Below, one piece after another: positions 24,639 to 34,622 of a DNA stretch of 57,912 nt. The stretch comes from Lachnospiraceae bacterium (lineage in GTDB: Bacteria; Bacillota; Clostridia; Lachnospirales; Lachnospiraceae): NCBI GenBank assembly GCA_024692955.1, contig JAILLW010000060.1:1-57912 (forward strand). Reading direction: 5' to 3'. The notes under the pieces were generated by a model. It searched no databases. It was not told where the DNA came from and saw only the letters and a program-made list of their open reading frames with translations. The translations under genes and the position numbers were made by a program. The first letter of the stretch is position 1. Every line of letters begins with the position of its first letter.

Positions 24639-26531
24639 ATGCCGCAGCAACCGGGAAGAGGGCTCGGTCCGAGAGGGTTTCTGACCGATGAGGAAAAGGA
24701 AAACCTTCCGAAGGTCGACAAAAAACTGTTAAGGAGGATCCTGTCCTATCTGAAGCCGTACCGGTTGCAGTTTGTTCTGGTGTTCGCCGCTATCCTGCTT
24801 TCCGCCGTCGTCGGGCTTCTGCCCTCCGTCATTACCGGAAAGATCGTGGATGAGGCATTGATAAACAAGGATCTTACCCTGCTTATCCGGCTGCTTCTTA
24901 TGGCCTTCGCCACACTTGCGATCTCACAGATCATCGGTGTCCTCGAGACCTATATCAACGCGTGGATCTCTCAGAAGATAATCTTTGATATGAAGAATCA
25001 GATGTATCACCATCTGCAGTATATGCCGCATTCCTTTTTCACCACGGAAAAGCAGGGGGATATCATCACGAGGATGAATACGGATATCAGCGGCGTGAGT
25101 ACCGTCATATCCGGCACCCTTTCCAATATAGTATCAAACGCGGCGGTGGTTGCGACGACTCTGGCGGCTCTTTTTACCATGAGCTGGAAGCTTGCGATCG
25201 TCGGAGTCATCATCATCCCGCTTCTGATCCTTCCGACAAAGCGCGTCGGAAAGAATCAGTGGAAGATCCGTTCCGATTCCCAGGGAAAAAGCGATGAGAT
25301 GAACCAGCTGATAAATGAATCCCTGAGCGTAAGCGGCTCCGTGCTCGTCAAACTCTTTACAAGGGAAGAGCGGGAATATGAGCGATTTAAAAAAGTGAAC
25401 GCCGAACTGACCGCGCTGAACCTGAAGGAGCAGCGAAGCGGAAGCTGGTTCCGGGTGGTTATGGGAATGTTCACGCAGGTGGGGCCGCTTCTCATCTATT
25501 TCGCGGGCGGATATCTCATCATCTCCAGGATGGATACCGGGCTGACCGTCGGTACGATCACCGCGATGGTGGCCCTGATCAACCGTCTTTACCGTCCGGT
25601 CCAGAGCCTTTTAAACCTTCAGGTGGACTTTACCCGTTCCCTTGCGCTCTTTACGAGGATCTTTGAGTACTTCGATATGAAGAGTTCCATCGTAAGCCCC
25701 GAAAACGGTGTGAAGCCGGATGTTACCTGTAAGGATATCACCTATGAGCATGTGGCGTTTTCCTATGATCCGAAGATCCCGATCCTGAAGGATGTGAACT
25801 TCACGGTTCCGGGGGGCCGTATGTATGCGATCGTGGGACCTTCCGGATCCGGAAAATCAACGGTTGTAAATCTGATCCCGAGGCTTTATGATGTGAATTC
25901 GGGGGCCGTGAAGATCGGCGGTACGGATGTGCGGGACTTTGACCTTAACTGGCTCCGGAATAATGTGGGAGTCGTGACGCAGGAGACCTATCTTTTTAAC
26001 GGTACGATCCGGGAAAATCTTCTTTATGCGAAAGAGGATGCCACGGAGGAAGAACTGATCAAGGCATGCAAAAACGCGAGTATTCACGGGTTTATCCTGA
26101 ATCAGCCCGACGGATATGACACGATCGTCGGAAACCGCGGCCTGAAACTCTCCGGCGGCGAAAAGCAGAGACTTTCAATAGCACGTGTTATTCTAAAAAA
26201 TCCGAAGATCCTGATCCTGGATGAAGCGACCAGTGCCCTGGATTCGATCTCGGAAAATGCCATACAGGATGCTCTGGAACTGCTGATGCAGGGAAGGACC
26301 AGCATCGTGATCGCCCACAGGCTGTCCACGATCCTGAAGGCAGACTGCATCCTGGTGGTAAAGGACGGTGTGATCGCGGAGCAGGGGGATCATGATTCCC
26401 TGCTTAAGGCCGGCGGGATCTACAAGGAACTCTATGAGACCCAGTTCCGCCGGATCCTCGATCTCGAGGGGAACGAAGCTACAGGCTCCGATTACTGGGA
26501 TACGGTGGAGGAGGAAAACAACGGATTCTGA
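24639..26531 (+). CDS. ABC exporter half-transporter (membrane domain fused to ATPase)
   Basis: 630 residues. A six-helix type I exporter membrane domain (about 30-330) has KQGDIITRMNTDI in the first coupling region. The ATPase at about 370-595 has Walker A GPSGSGKST, Q-loop VTQETYLFNGTI, signature LSGGEKQRLSIARVIL, Walker B ILILDEATSALD and H-loop AHRLS. All catalytic motifs are intact, so it should work as a homodimer. This is the MsbA/LmrA-like group exporting lipids, peptides or drugs; the substrate is not readable. AAGGAGG precedes the ATG. It may be cotranscribed with the glucuronidase gene. Confidence 0.94.
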   Translation: MPQQPGRGLGPRGFLTDEEKENLPKVDKKLLRRILSYLKPYRLQFVLVFAAILLSAVVGLLPSVITGKIVDEALINKDLTLLIRLLLMAFATLAISQIIGVLETYINAWISQKIIFDMKNQMYHHLQYMPHSFFTTEKQGDIITRMNTDISGVSTVISGTLSNIVSNAAVVATTLAALFTMSWKLAIVGVIIIPLLILPTKRVGKNQWKIRSDSQGKSDEMNQLINESLSVSGSVLVKLFTREEREYERFKKVNAELTALNLKEQRSGSWFRVVMGMFTQVGPLLIYFAGGYLIISRMDTGLTVGTITAMVALINRLYRPVQSLLNLQVDFTRSLALFTRIFEYFDMKSSIVSPENGVKPDVTCKDITYEHVAFSYDPKIPILKDVNFTVPGGRMYAIVGPSGSGKSTVVNLIPRLYDVNSGAVKIGGTDVRDFDLNWLRNNVGVVTQETYLFNGTIRENLLYAKEDATEEELIKACKNASIHGFILNQPDGYDTIVGNRGLKLSGGEKQRLSIARVILKNPKILILDEATSALDSISENAIQDALELLMQGRTSIVIAHRLSTILKADCILVVKDGVIAEQGDHDSLLKAGGIYKELYETQFRRILDLEGNEATGSDYWDTVEEENNGF

Positions 26532-26572
26532 GGCCGGTAAGCGGCTTATGATATGATGAGCGGAGGTGACTT

Positions 26573-27559
26573 ATGAAACTTTTATTCTATGATGCGAAAG
26601 TATATGACAAAAAATCCTTTGACACGGAGCTTTCGAAGTTTCCGGGAGTGGAGATCGAGTATATCGAGGAAGATCTGAACCGCCGGACGGCCCATATCGC
26701 GGAAGGGTTTGACGCGGTCTGCGCCTTTGTAAGCTCCGATGTGGGGAGGGAGACTCTGGACATCCTTTCTGAAAAGAAGGTAAAGACGGTGCTTATGCGC
26801 TGCGCCGGTTTCAATAATGTGGACACCGAACACGCAAAGGAGCTGGGGATCACGGTAAAGAGGGTGCCCGCCTACTCGCCGGAAGCGGTGGCCGAGCATG
26901 CCATGGCCCTTGCGCTCGCGGTGAACCGGCGCCTCTACAAGGCTTACAACAAGGTCAGGGAAAACGACTTTTCCCTGAAGGGGCTTCGCGGCGTGAATTT
27001 CCACGGAAAGACCGCCGGGATCGTGGGCACCGGAAAGATCGGAGCCGCCATGTGCAGGATCTGCCGCGGTTTCGGAATGAAAGTGATCGCCTATGATGTC
27101 TATGAAAACGAGTCCCTGAAGGAATTCGTGACCTATGTGACACTTGAGGAGCTGCTTAAGACCAGCGACCTGATTTCCCTTCACTGCCCGCTGACCGATG
27201 ATACCTATCATATGATCAATATCGGTTCGATCCGGACGATGAAGGACGGAGTGATCCTTGTGAACACCTCAAGGGGAGCTCTCATCAGCACGGATGAGCT
27301 GATCGAAGGGATCCGCCTCAACAAATTCCTCGGAGTCGGGCTGGATGTTTACGAAGAAGAGGCCGGCAACGTGTTTGAGGACCGGTCGGATGAGATCCTT
27401 GCCCATTCCACCACCTCGAGGCTGCTTTCCTTCCCGAATGTGATGATCACTTCCCATCAGGGCTTCTATACGATGGAGGCGCTTGCCGCCATCGCGGAGA
27501 CCACCCTGCAGAATCTGATGGATGCGGAAAACGGCGCAAAGACGGGAAATGATGTATAG
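26573..27559 (+). CDS. ldhA: D-lactate dehydrogenase (D-2-hydroxyacid dehydrogenase family)
   Basis: 328 residues. The NAD-binding domain has GIVGTGKIGAAMCRI (about 145-159), with the catalytic residues in NTSRGALI (Arg), LDVYEEEAG (Glu) and SHQGFYTMEAL (His). The C-terminal ETTLQNLMD matches the LdhA branch closely. It reduces pyruvate to D-lactate, regenerating NAD+ in fermentation. The start has CGGAGGTGA. It is followed by a strong stem-loop and then the ribosomal operon promoter, so it ends its transcription unit. Confidence 0.92.
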   Translation: MKLLFYDAKVYDKKSFDTELSKFPGVEIEYIEEDLNRRTAHIAEGFDAVCAFVSSDVGRETLDILSEKKVKTVLMRCAGFNNVDTEHAKELGITVKRVPAYSPEAVAEHAMALALAVNRRLYKAYNKVRENDFSLKGLRGVNFHGKTAGIVGTGKIGAAMCRICRGFGMKVIAYDVYENESLKEFVTYVTLEELLKTSDLISLHCPLTDDTYHMINIGSIRTMKDGVILVNTSRGALISTDELIEGIRLNKFLGVGLDVYEEEAGNVFEDRSDEILAHSTTSRLLSFPNVMITSHQGFYTMEALAAIAETTLQNLMDAENGAKTGNDV

Positions 27560-27578
27560 AAACGCTTTGAAATGACCG

Positions 27579-27612
27579 GCCGGGACGGCACCATATGTAG
27601 TGTCGTCCCGGC
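27579..27612 (+). terminator. Strong stem-loop after ldhA (U-tract absent)
   Basis: GCCGGGACGGCAC pairs with GTGTCGTCCCGGC (one G-U) around an eight-base loop. No T run follows, so it is an atypical terminator or mRNA-stabilising hairpin. The rest of 27613-27704 is AT-rich with short A/T tracts upstream of the next promoter. Confidence 0.6.
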
Positions 27613-27704
27613 ACATTCCTGCCCAAGATATAGATTGCACAAAAATTCACCCGGAATTTCGTGAAATTTATCCAAAATTTCCCCGAAATTCCTTCAAAAA
27701 ACCC

Positions 27705-27733
27705 TTGCATTCCCGAAAACATTAAGATATACT
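27705..27733 (+). promoter_or_regulatory. Promoter of the S10-spc ribosomal operon
   Basis: TTGCAT (27705-27710), exactly 17 bases, then TATACT (27728-27733). The preceding 50 bases hold several A/T tracts that could act as an UP element. It drives a leader of about 295 bases. Confidence 0.85.
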
Positions 27734-27739
27734 ATCACT

Positions 27740-28035
27740 TGCTGTGGCATGATAGCTGTGAAGCGTGAGGTTGCCGCATGGCCGAAAGGCAGTGCGGGTT
27801 TTCCGTGGAGCGAATGCCAGGTCAAACCTGACGACAAGTCACTGTAGGGTTTCATCCCACGACCGCACACCAAAGGTCTGCCTCGGAGCAGAAACACGGG
27901 CGTAAAGATGTGTCTTTCACAGCAGCGGGTAACCGCCGATTTTTTTTGAGAGGCAGCAGGACACGCACGGAGGCGTGTAAGGTCACGGAACGACGAGTCG
28001 CACAAATCATTACTTATTTAACAGGAGGCGACAGA
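27740..28035 (+). promoter_or_regulatory. Structured leader of the S10 operon with internal attenuator-like site
   Basis: About 295 untranslated bases precede rpsJ. Visible elements are CCGCA..GCC-GAAA-GGC..TGCGG (near 27774-27799, GNRA loop), CAGGT-CAA-ACCTG, and TCTGC/GCAGA. A short GCGG-GTAA-CCGC hairpin (27925-27936) is followed by eight T (27940-27947), which looks like an intrinsic attenuator. About 70 more bases lead to the ACAGGAGG site. Autoregulation by a ribosomal protein (L4 is the known regulator of S10 operons in some bacteria) is inference; I cannot confirm an Rfam family. Confidence 0.65.
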
Positions 28036-28350
28036 ATGAACCAGGTAATGAGAATCACTCTCAAGGCGTATGATCACCAGCAGGTGGACGCATCCGCCAA
28101 AAAGATCATCGACACGGTCAAGAAAACGGGATCTTCCGTAAGCGGCCCGGTACCCCTTCCCACCAAAAAGGAAGTTGTTACCATCTTAAGAGCCGTTCAT
28201 AAGTATAAGGATTCCCGTGAGCAGTTCGAACAGAGAACTCACAAAAGACTGATCGATGTACTTACTCCCACCCAGAAGACCATCGAAGCTCTTCAGAAGA
28301 TCGAGGTTCCCGCGGGCGTATACATCGATATCAAGATGAAAGAAAGGTAA
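28036..28350 (+). CDS. rpsJ: 30S ribosomal protein S10
   Basis: 104 residues: [30 protein letters not shown], and [21 protein letters not shown] are diagnostic. It binds 16S rRNA in the 30S head and also serves antitermination as NusE. ATG 28036 is chosen because AGGAGG precedes it; an in-frame upstream ATG at 27910 would put the attenuator hairpin inside the protein. First gene of the operon. Confidence 0.98.
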   Translation: MNQVMRITLKAYDHQQVDASAKKIIDTVKKTGSSVSGPVPLPTKKEVVTILRAVHKYKDSREQFEQRTHKRLIDVLTPTQKTIEALQKIEVPAGVYIDIKMKER

Positions 28351-28415
28351 CTTTATTAACCGTTTCACATCTGGCATGACCCAATAAGGGTCCGCTGCAG
28401 AAAGGAAGGAAACCA

Positions 28416-29099
28416 ATGAAAAAGGCTATTTTAGCTACCAAAGTCGGAATGACTCAAATCTTCAACGAAGACGGTGTGCTGACACCCGTTACGGTTCTTC
28501 AGGCAGGTCCCTGCCAGGTAACGCAGATCAAGACCGTAGAGAACGACGGCTACAGTGCCGTACAGGTCGGATTTGTCGACAAGAAGGAAAGGATCGTTAC
28601 GAAGGACAAGGGCGGTAAGAAAGAGATCGCGCATCGTCACGGCGTCGGCAAGGCCATGCAGGGCCACTTCAAGAAAGCCGGCGTTTCCACCAAGCGTTTC
28701 GTGCGTGAATTCAAGTTTGAAAATGCAGATGAGTACGAACCCGGTAAAGAGATCAAAGCGGACATCTTCGAGACCGGCGATCACATCGACGCCACCGCGA
28801 TCTCCAAAGGTAAAGGCTTCCAGGGCGCGATCAAGCGTTACGGACAGCACAGGGGTCCCATGAAGCACGGTTCCAAGTTCCACCGTCATCAGGGTTCCAA
28901 CGGTGCCTGCTCGTCCCCGAGCCGTGTATTCAAGGGTAAGGGTATGCCCGGTCACATGGGATGCGTTAAGGTTACGGTACAGAATCTCGAAGTAGTAAGA
29001 GTGGATGCCGAAAAGAACCTGCTCCTGGTGAAGGGATCCGTACCCGGCGCGAAGAAAGCGCTTGTCACGATCAAAGAGACCGTGAAAGTGAACGCTTAA
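28416..29099 (+). CDS. rplC: 50S ribosomal protein L3
   Basis: 227 residues. The N-terminal [30 protein letters not shown] is typical, as is the [26 protein letters not shown] loop that reaches the peptidyl-transferase region. It is an early-assembly 23S rRNA binder. It is 65 bases after rpsJ with its own AAGGAAGG site. Confidence 0.98.
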   Translation: MKKAILATKVGMTQIFNEDGVLTPVTVLQAGPCQVTQIKTVENDGYSAVQVGFVDKKERIVTKDKGGKKEIAHRHGVGKAMQGHFKKAGVSTKRFVREFKFENADEYEPGKEIKADIFETGDHIDATAISKGKGFQGAIKRYGQHRGPMKHGSKFHRHQGSNGACSSPSRVFKGKGMPGHMGCVKVTVQNLEVVRVDAEKNLLLVKGSVPGAKKALVTIKETVKVNA

Positions 29100-29116
29100 G
29101 AAAGGAGAAGAGCATT

Positions 29117-29737
29117 ATGGCAAACGTAGCTTTATATAATATGGAAGGCAAGGAAGTCGGCACGATCGAACTTTCCGACAGCGTATTCGGTGTCGAGATC
29201 AATGAGAACCTGGTTCATCAGGCAGTCGTACAGCAGCTTGCCAACAACCGTCAGGGCACCCAGAAGGCCAAGACCCGTTCGGAAGTATCCGGCGGCGGCA
29301 GAAAGCCCTGGAGACAGAAGGGTACCGGACATGCGCGCCAGGGATCGACGAGAGCTCCCCAGTGGACAGGCGGCGGCATGGTATTCGCACCCGTACCGAG
29401 AGATTATTCTTTCAAATTAAATAAGAAGGAAAAGAGAGCGGCATTAAAGAGCGCCCTCACGAGCCGCGTAAATGACGGCAAGATCATCGTCCTCGACGAG
29501 CTGAAGCTCGAAGAGATCAAGACGAAGAAGATGCAGGAAGTGCTTGACAACCTTAAGGTTTCGAAAGCGCTGATCGTACTTGAGGATATGGATAAGAACG
29601 TGATCCTTTCCGCAAGAAACATTCCCAATGTGATGACGGCCCAGACGAATATGCTGAATGTCTATGATATTCTTAAGGGCGATACGCTGATCCTTACCAA
29701 GGGCTCGGCGAAAAAGATCGAGGAGGTGTATGCATAA
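29117..29737 (+). CDS. rplD: 50S ribosomal protein L4
   Basis: 206 residues with the extended exit-tunnel loop: [27 protein letters not shown]. The C-terminal globular part ends [18 protein letters not shown]4 is the known autoregulator of the S10 operon in gamma-proteobacteria and a candidate ligand of the leader here. Its stop codon overlaps the rplW start (TAATG). Confidence 0.98.
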   Translation: MANVALYNMEGKEVGTIELSDSVFGVEINENLVHQAVVQQLANNRQGTQKAKTRSEVSGGGRKPWRQKGTGHARQGSTRAPQWTGGGMVFAPVPRDYSFKLNKKEKRAALKSALTSRVNDGKIIVLDELKLEEIKTKKMQEVLDNLKVSKALIVLEDMDKNVILSARNIPNVMTAQTNMLNVYDILKGDTLILTKGSAKKIEEVYA

Positions 29738-30036
29738 TGGCAGCGATTCAGTATTATGACGTGATCCTTAAGCCTGTGATCACAGAGAAGTCAATGGCGG
29801 GCATGGGCGAAAAGAAATATACCTTCCTCGTTCATCCCGAAGCGAACAAGACCATGATCAAGGAAGCCGTTGAAAAGATGTTCGACGGTGCCAAGGTCAA
29901 GAAGGTCAACACCATGAACTACGACGGGAAGACCAAGCGCCGCGGACTTGTTTACGGAAAGACCGCGAAGACCAAGAAGGCAGTGGTATTCCTGACCGAG
30001 GACAGCAAGGATATCGAGATCTTCTCAGGTTTGTAA
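29737..30036 (+). CDS. rplW: 50S ribosomal protein L23
   Basis: 99 residues: [37 protein letters not shown] and [18 protein letters not shown]. It sits at the tunnel exit and docks SRP and trigger factor. It is followed by an unusually long palindromic spacer (127 bases) before rplB. Confidence 0.98.
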   Translation: MAAIQYYDVILKPVITEKSMAGMGEKKYTFLVHPEANKTMIKEAVEKMFDGAKVKKVNTMNYDGKTKRRGLVYGKTAKTKKAVVFLTEDSKDIEIFSGL

Positions 30037-30054
30037 ACAAACCCGAGAAGAAGA

Positions 30055-30128
30055 TGCGCAGTGCTTCGCAAGGAAGATTGCCGCAAGCGGCACGAAGCAC
30101 GCGCAGCGGAATTTGCGAGCAAATTCCG
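30055..30128. repeat. Palindrome-rich insertion between rplW and rplB
   Basis: Two perfect or near-perfect inverted repeats abut. TGCGC-A-GTGCTTCG (30055-30068) pairs with CGAAGCACGCGCA (30093-30105), enclosing the nested TGCCGC-AA-GCGGCA. CGGAATTTGC-GA-GCAAATTCCG occupies 30107-30128. There is no T tract. It resembles a REP-like extragenic palindrome rather than a terminator, since downstream genes must be read. Confidence 0.8.
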
Positions 30129-30163
30129 ATCGGAAAGAGAGAAACAGAAAGGAGAACTCATAA

Positions 30164-31006
30164 ATGGGAATCAAAACATATAACCCGTATACACCTTCCA
30201 GAAGGAATATGACCGGCTCCGATTTCTCCGAGATCACGAAGAAGAATCCCGAGAAATCCCTGCTGGCATCCAAGAAAAAGAATTCGGGCCGCAACAACCA
30301 GGGCAAGATCACGGTCAGACACCATGGCGGCGGCGCAAAGCAGAAATACAGGATCGTTGATTTCAAGCGCTTTAAGGACGGAATTCCCGCGACCGTAGTA
30401 GGAATCGAATACGATCCGAACCGTACGGCCAACATCGCGCTCATCTGCTACGCAGACGGCGAGAAGGCCTACATCCTCGCGCCTGAGGGCTTAAAGGACG
30501 GAATGAAAGTCATGAACGGCCCCACGGCCGAAGTAAGGATCGGCAACTGCCTGCCGCTGGAGCAGATCCCGGTAGGTACCCAGGTCCACAACATCGAGCT
30601 TTATCCCGGCAAGGGCGGCCAGATGGTAAGAAGCGCGGGCAACTCCGCACAGCTTATGGCGAAGGAAGGAAAGTACGCGACGCTGCGTATGCCCTCCGGT
30701 GAAATGAGAATGGTACCCGCGATCTGCAGAGCCACCGTCGGTGTGGTAGGAAATGTGGATCACAACCTGATCAAGATCGGTAAGGCCGGCCGGAAACGCC
30801 ATATGGGTATCCGCCCGACCGTCAGAGGTTCCGTTATGAACCCGAACGACCATCCGCACGGCGGTGGTGAGGGCAGAGCCCCGATCGGACGTCCGGGTCC
30901 TTCAACCCCCTGGGGCAAGCCGGCACTCGGTCTTAAGACACGTAAGAAGAACAAGGCATCCAACAAGCTCATCGTAAGAAGACGCGATGGCAGAGCCATT
31001 AAGTAA
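30164..31006 (+). CDS. rplB: 50S ribosomal protein L2
   Basis: 280 residues: [35 protein letters not shown], and [23 protein letters not shown]. The C-terminal [22 protein letters not shown] contains the essential histidine loop near the peptidyl-transferase centre. AAAGGAGAA precedes the ATG. Confidence 0.99.
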   Translation: MGIKTYNPYTPSRRNMTGSDFSEITKKNPEKSLLASKKKNSGRNNQGKITVRHHGGGAKQKYRIVDFKRFKDGIPATVVGIEYDPNRTANIALICYADGEKAYILAPEGLKDGMKVMNGPTAEVRIGNCLPLEQIPVGTQVHNIELYPGKGGQMVRSAGNSAQLMAKEGKYATLRMPSGEMRMVPAICRATVGVVGNVDHNLIKIGKAGRKRHMGIRPTVRGSVMNPNDHPHGGGEGRAPIGRPGPSTPWGKPALGLKTRKKNKASNKLIVRRRDGRAIK

Positions 31007-31023
31007 CAGAAGGAGGACGAAAA

Positions 31024-31305
31024 ATGGGCAGATCACTGAAAAAAGGACCTTTTGCTGACGAGAGTCTGCTGAAAAAGGTAGACGCACAGAACGCATCAGG
31101 ACAGAAGCAGGTCATCAAGACCTGGTCACGCCGTTCTACCATCTTCCCTTCTTTTGTGGGACATACATTTGCGGTACATGACGGCAGAAAGCATGTTCCC
31201 GTATACGTTACGGAAGACATGGTCGGACATAAACTGGGCGAGTTCGTTGCGACGCGCACCTACAGGGGGCACGGCAAGGACGAGAAGAAGTCCAAAGTGA
31301 AGTAA
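31024..31305 (+). CDS. rpsS: 30S ribosomal protein S19
   Basis: 93 residues: [51 protein letters not shown] and [16 protein letters not shown]. It binds the 30S head with S13 and contacts the A-site finger. Preceded by AAGGAGG. Confidence 0.98.
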   Translation: MGRSLKKGPFADESLLKKVDAQNASGQKQVIKTWSRRSTIFPSFVGHTFAVHDGRKHVPVYVTEDMVGHKLGEFVATRTYRGHGKDEKKSKVK

Positions 31306-31320
31306 GACAGGAGGTTAATC

Positions 31321-31725
31321 ATGGCAAAAGGACATAGATCCCAGATTAAAAGACAAAGGAACAGTGAAAAGGATGTAAGACCCTCCGCAAAACTGTCTTA
31401 CGCAAGGATCTCCGTTCAGAAGGCATGCTTCATACTGGATGCCATCCGGGGAAAGAGCGTAGAGGAGGCTCTGGGAATCCTTACCTACAGTCCGCGCTAC
31501 GGCGCCGCGCTGGTAAAGAAGCTGGTGGAATCCGCGAGAGCGAACGCGGAATACCTGCACAGTCAGGACCCTGCCAAGTATCCGGCAACCGACAATCTCT
31601 ATATTGCGGAATGCTTTGCGGATAAGGGGCCCACGATGAAGAGAGTACAGCCGAGGGCACAGGGAAGGGCTTATCGCATCGAAAAGAGGATGAGCCACAT
31701 CACCGTAGTGCTGGATGAGAGATAA
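31321..31725 (+). CDS. rplV: 50S ribosomal protein L22
   Basis: 134 residues, slightly longer than the usual 110-115 because of a basic N-terminal extension ([18 protein letters not shown]). The body has [25 protein letters not shown] and [31 protein letters not shown]. Its beta-hairpin lines the exit tunnel. It is 15 bases after rpsS. Confidence 0.98.
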   Translation: MAKGHRSQIKRQRNSEKDVRPSAKLSYARISVQKACFILDAIRGKSVEEALGILTYSPRYGAALVKKLVESARANAEYLHSQDPAKYPATDNLYIAECFADKGPTMKRVQPRAQGRAYRIEKRMSHITVVLDER

Positions 31726-31736
31726 GGAGGATAGGT

Positions 31737-32414
31737 ATGGGTCAGAAAGTTAATCCCCACGGCTTAAGAGTCGGAGTAATCAAGGATTGGGATTCCAGAT
31801 GGTATGCGGACGAAGAGTTCGCGGACAATCTGGTTGAGGATTATGAAATCAGAAAGTTCCTGAAGAAGAAGCTGTATAACGCGGGTATCTCCAAGATTGA
31901 GATCGAGCGTGCGGCTGACAGGGTAAAGGTTATCGTATTTACGGCAAAGCCCGGTGTGATCATCGGAAAGGGCGGCACCGAGATCGAAGTGACCAAGAAT
32001 GAAATCGTAAAGCTTACCGGCGGCAAGAAGGGCTCCGTGGACATCAAGGAGAGCAAGCGTCCCGACAGAGACGCCCAGCTGGTAGCCGAGAATATCGCGC
32101 AGCAGCTTGAGAACCGTGTTTCCTTCCGCCGTGCGATGAAGTCCTGCATGGGAAGGACCATGAAGGCAGGCGCTCTCGGTATCAAAGCATGCTGCTCCGG
32201 CCGTCTCGGCGGTGCGGATATCGCCAGATCCGAATTCTATTCGGAAGGCACGATCCCGTTACAGACGCTGCGTGCGGACATTGAGTACGGATTCGCGGAA
32301 GCGGATACCACGTATGGCAAGGTTGGCGTCAAGGTTTGGATTTATAAGGGTGAGATACTTCCCGTGAAGAAGACCGATGAGGAAGAGACCGCCAAGGAAG
32401 GGAGCGATAAATAA
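31737..32414 (+). CDS. rpsC: 30S ribosomal protein S3
   Basis: 225 residues. [13 protein letters not shown] opens the protein; the KH domain shows [14 protein letters not shown]; the C-terminal [48 protein letters not shown] is complete. It lies at the mRNA entry. Its stop overlaps the rplP start (TAATG). Confidence 0.99.
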   Translation: MGQKVNPHGLRVGVIKDWDSRWYADEEFADNLVEDYEIRKFLKKKLYNAGISKIEIERAADRVKVIVFTAKPGVIIGKGGTEIEVTKNEIVKLTGGKKGSVDIKESKRPDRDAQLVAENIAQQLENRVSFRRAMKSCMGRTMKAGALGIKACCSGRLGGADIARSEFYSEGTIPLQTLRADIEYGFAEADTTYGKVGVKVWIYKGEILPVKKTDEEETAKEGSDK

Positions 32415-32845
32415 TGTTAATGCCGAAGAGAGTTAAGCGTCGTAAGCAGTTCCGCGGTTCCATGGCGGGGAAAGCTACACGCGGTAATAAGATCACCTAT
32501 GGTGAGTATGGTATCATTGCAACGGAACCGGCCTGGATCAAGTCAAACCAGATCGAAGCAGCCCGTGTGGCGATGACGCGTTACATCAAGCGTGGCGGTA
32601 AAGTCTGGATCAAGATCTTCCCGGACAAGCCCGTTACGGCGAAGCCCGCCGGTGTCCGCATGGGTTCCGGTAAAGGCGCGACCGAATACTGGGTAGCGGT
32701 AGTAAAGCCCGGACGCGTTATGTTTGAGATCGCAGGAGTGCCGGAGGAGACAGCGAAGGAAGCGCTTCGTCTGGCGACACACAAACTGCCCTTAAAGTGC
32801 AAGATCGTATCAAAGGCAGACTTGGAAGGTGGTGCAGCAGAATGA
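32414..32845 (+). CDS. rplP: 50S ribosomal protein L16
   Basis: 143 residues: [64 protein letters not shown] and [22 protein letters not shown]. It organises the A-site tRNA region of 23S rRNA. It is coupled at both ends: TAATG with rpsC and ATGA with rpmC. Confidence 0.99.
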   Translation: MLMPKRVKRRKQFRGSMAGKATRGNKITYGEYGIIATEPAWIKSNQIEAARVAMTRYIKRGGKVWIKIFPDKPVTAKPAGVRMGSGKGATEYWVAVVKPGRVMFEIAGVPEETAKEALRLATHKLPLKCKIVSKADLEGGAAE

Positions 32846-33048
32846 AAACTAACAGGTATGTCGAAGAATTAAAGAAAAAAACGGATGCTGAATTAGCGAA
32901 GGACTTAACGGATGCTAAGAAGGAGCTTTTCAATCTGAGATTCCAGAACGCGACGAACCAGCTGGACAATACGGCGAGGATCACGGAAGTCAGGAAGAAC
33001 ATCGCGAGGATCAACACGGTGATCTCCCAGAAGGCCAAGGAAGCATAA
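32842..33048 (+). CDS. rpmC: 50S ribosomal protein L29
   Basis: 68 residues, all-helical: [44 protein letters not shown] and [13 protein letters not shown] 32842 overlaps the rplP stop; a longer in-frame reading into rplP is not needed. It lies at the tunnel exit next to L23. Confidence 0.98.
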   Translation: MKTNRYVEELKKKTDAELAKDLTDAKKELFNLRFQNATNQLDNTARITEVRKNIARINTVISQKAKEA

Positions 33049-33077
33049 CGGAATCTTGAGAAAGGAGACGAGAAGTC

Positions 33078-33335
33078 GTGGAAGAGAGAAATTTAAGAAA
33101 AACGCGTGTCGGCAAGGTTATCAGCGACAAGATGGATAAGACGATCGTCGTAGCGATTGAAAACCATGTAAAGCATCCTTTATACAAGAAGATCGTTAAG
33201 GATACCTACAAGCTGAAAGCGCATGACGAGAACAACGAATGCCGGATCGGCGATACCGTGAAGGTTATGGAGACGAGACCCCTTTCGAAGGACAAGAGAT
33301 GGAGACTCGTTGAGATCGTAGAGAAAGCAAAGTAA
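33078..33335 (+). CDS. rpsQ: 30S ribosomal protein S17
   Basis: 85 residues from a GTG start with AAAGGAG upstream: [46 protein letters not shown], and [23 protein letters not shown]. An OB-fold 16S rRNA binder needed early in 30S assembly. Confidence 0.98.
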   Translation: MEERNLRKTRVGKVISDKMDKTIVVAIENHVKHPLYKKIVKDTYKLKAHDENNECRIGDTVKVMETRPLSKDKRWRLVEIVEKAK

Positions 33336-33352
33336 TTCGGGAGGGAATTAGC

Positions 33353-33721
33353 ATGATTCAACAGGAAAGCAGACTGAAGGTCGCTGACAATACCGGTGCT
33401 AAGGAAATCCTTTGCATCAGAGTTATGGGCGGCTCTACCAGAAGATATGCCGAGATCGGCGACACGATCATCGCTACCGTCAAGGATGCGACCCCCGGCG
33501 GGGTGGTAAAGAAGGGCGATGTCGTAAAGGCAGTAGTTGTACGTACCGTTAAGGGTGCGCGCCGCAAGGACGGAAGCTACATTCGTTTCGACGAGAACGC
33601 GGCCGTGATCATCAAGGATGACAACACCCCCAGAGGAACACGTATCTTTGGACCCGTAGCAAGAGAGCTTCGTGAGAAACAGTTTATGAAGATCGTTTCC
33701 CTGGCTCCGGAAGTATTATAA
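33353..33721 (+). CDS. rplN: 50S ribosomal protein L14
   Basis: 122 residues: [59 protein letters not shown] and [16 protein letters not shown]. It forms the intersubunit bridge region with L19. GGGAGG precedes the ATG. Confidence 0.99.
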   Translation: MIQQESRLKVADNTGAKEILCIRVMGGSTRRYAEIGDTIIATVKDATPGGVVKKGDVVKAVVVRTVKGARRKDGSYIRFDENAAVIIKDDNTPRGTRIFGPVARELREKQFMKIVSLAPEVL

Positions 33722-33734
33722 GGAGGAAGCGGAC

Positions 33735-34046
33735 ATGGCAAGTTTAAAGATCAAAAAGGGCGATACCGTAAGGATCATCGCCGGCAAGGATAAGGGCACG
33801 GAAGGCAAGGTTACGAGCGTTGACAAAAAGAAGGGCAAGGTGATCGTAGAGGGTGCCAATATGGTGACCAAGCACACAAAGCCTTCTGCTCAGAACGCGA
33901 ATGGCGGGATCATTCAGATGGAAGCGCCTTTGGACATTTCGAACGTAATGTATGTGCATAAGGGCAAGCCCACCAGAGTAGGCTTTAAGACCGAGGGCGA
34001 CAAGAAAGTCCGCTTCGCGAAGTCTACTGGTGACGTGATTGACTGA
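33735..34046 (+). CDS. rplX: 50S ribosomal protein L24
   Basis: 103 residues with the KOW motif: [22 protein letters not shown], then [27 protein letters not shown]. It is an assembly initiator for 23S rRNA. It is 13 bases after rplN. Confidence 0.98.
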   Translation: MASLKIKKGDTVRIIAGKDKGTEGKVTSVDKKKGKVIVEGANMVTKHTKPSAQNANGGIIQMEAPLDISNVMYVHKGKPTRVGFKTEGDKKVRFAKSTGDVID

Positions 34047-34069
34047 TACCGGGAAAGGAGACATTGACT

Positions 34070-34609
34070 GTGAGCAGATTAAAGGAAGCATACAAGAACG
34101 AGATCGTCGACGGTATGACGAAGAAGTTCGGTTACAAGAATATAATGGAAGTTCCGAAGCTTGACAAGATCGTTGTCAACATGGGTGTCGGCGAAGCGAA
34201 AGACAACGCGAAGGTCCTCGAGTCCGCCATGAGCGATCTCGAGACGATCACCGGTCAGAAGGGCGTTCTCACGAAGGCAAAGAAGTCCATCGCGAACTTC
34301 AAGCTGAGAGAAGGCATGAACATCGGCTGCAAGGTAACCCTGCGCGGCGAAAAGATGTACGATTTCCTGGACCGCCTTATCAACCTGGCTCTTCCGCGTG
34401 TACGTGACTTCCGCGGTGTCAATCCCAACGCTTTTGACGGCAGGGGGAATTACGCCCTCGGGATCAAGGAACAGCTGATCTTCCCTGAGATCGAATACGA
34501 CAAGATCGATAAGGTAAGAGGTATGGACGTGATCATCGTGACCACGGCAAAGACGGATGAAGAAGCACGCGAGCTGTTAACATTGTTTAACATGCCTTTC
34601 GCAAAGTAA
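34070..34609 (+). CDS. rplE: 50S ribosomal protein L5
   Basis: 179 residues from GTG 34070, which is nine bases after AAAGGAG; a TTG at 34064 is too close to that site. Diagnostic: [73 protein letters not shown]. It binds 5S rRNA and contacts the P-site tRNA. Confidence 0.98.
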   Translation: MSRLKEAYKNEIVDGMTKKFGYKNIMEVPKLDKIVVNMGVGEAKDNAKVLESAMSDLETITGQKGVLTKAKKSIANFKLREGMNIGCKVTLRGEKMYDFLDRLINLALPRVRDFRGVNPNAFDGRGNYALGIKEQLIFPEIEYDKIDKVRGMDVIIVTTAKTDEEARELLTLFNMPFAK

Positions 34610-34622
34610 CAGGAGGAACGAT

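Noticed and set aside
27910-28035. Upstream in-frame ATG extending rpsJ by 42 codons
   Set aside because: It would place the U8 tract and the ribosome binding site inside the protein; S10 proteins start at MNQVMRI-like positions.
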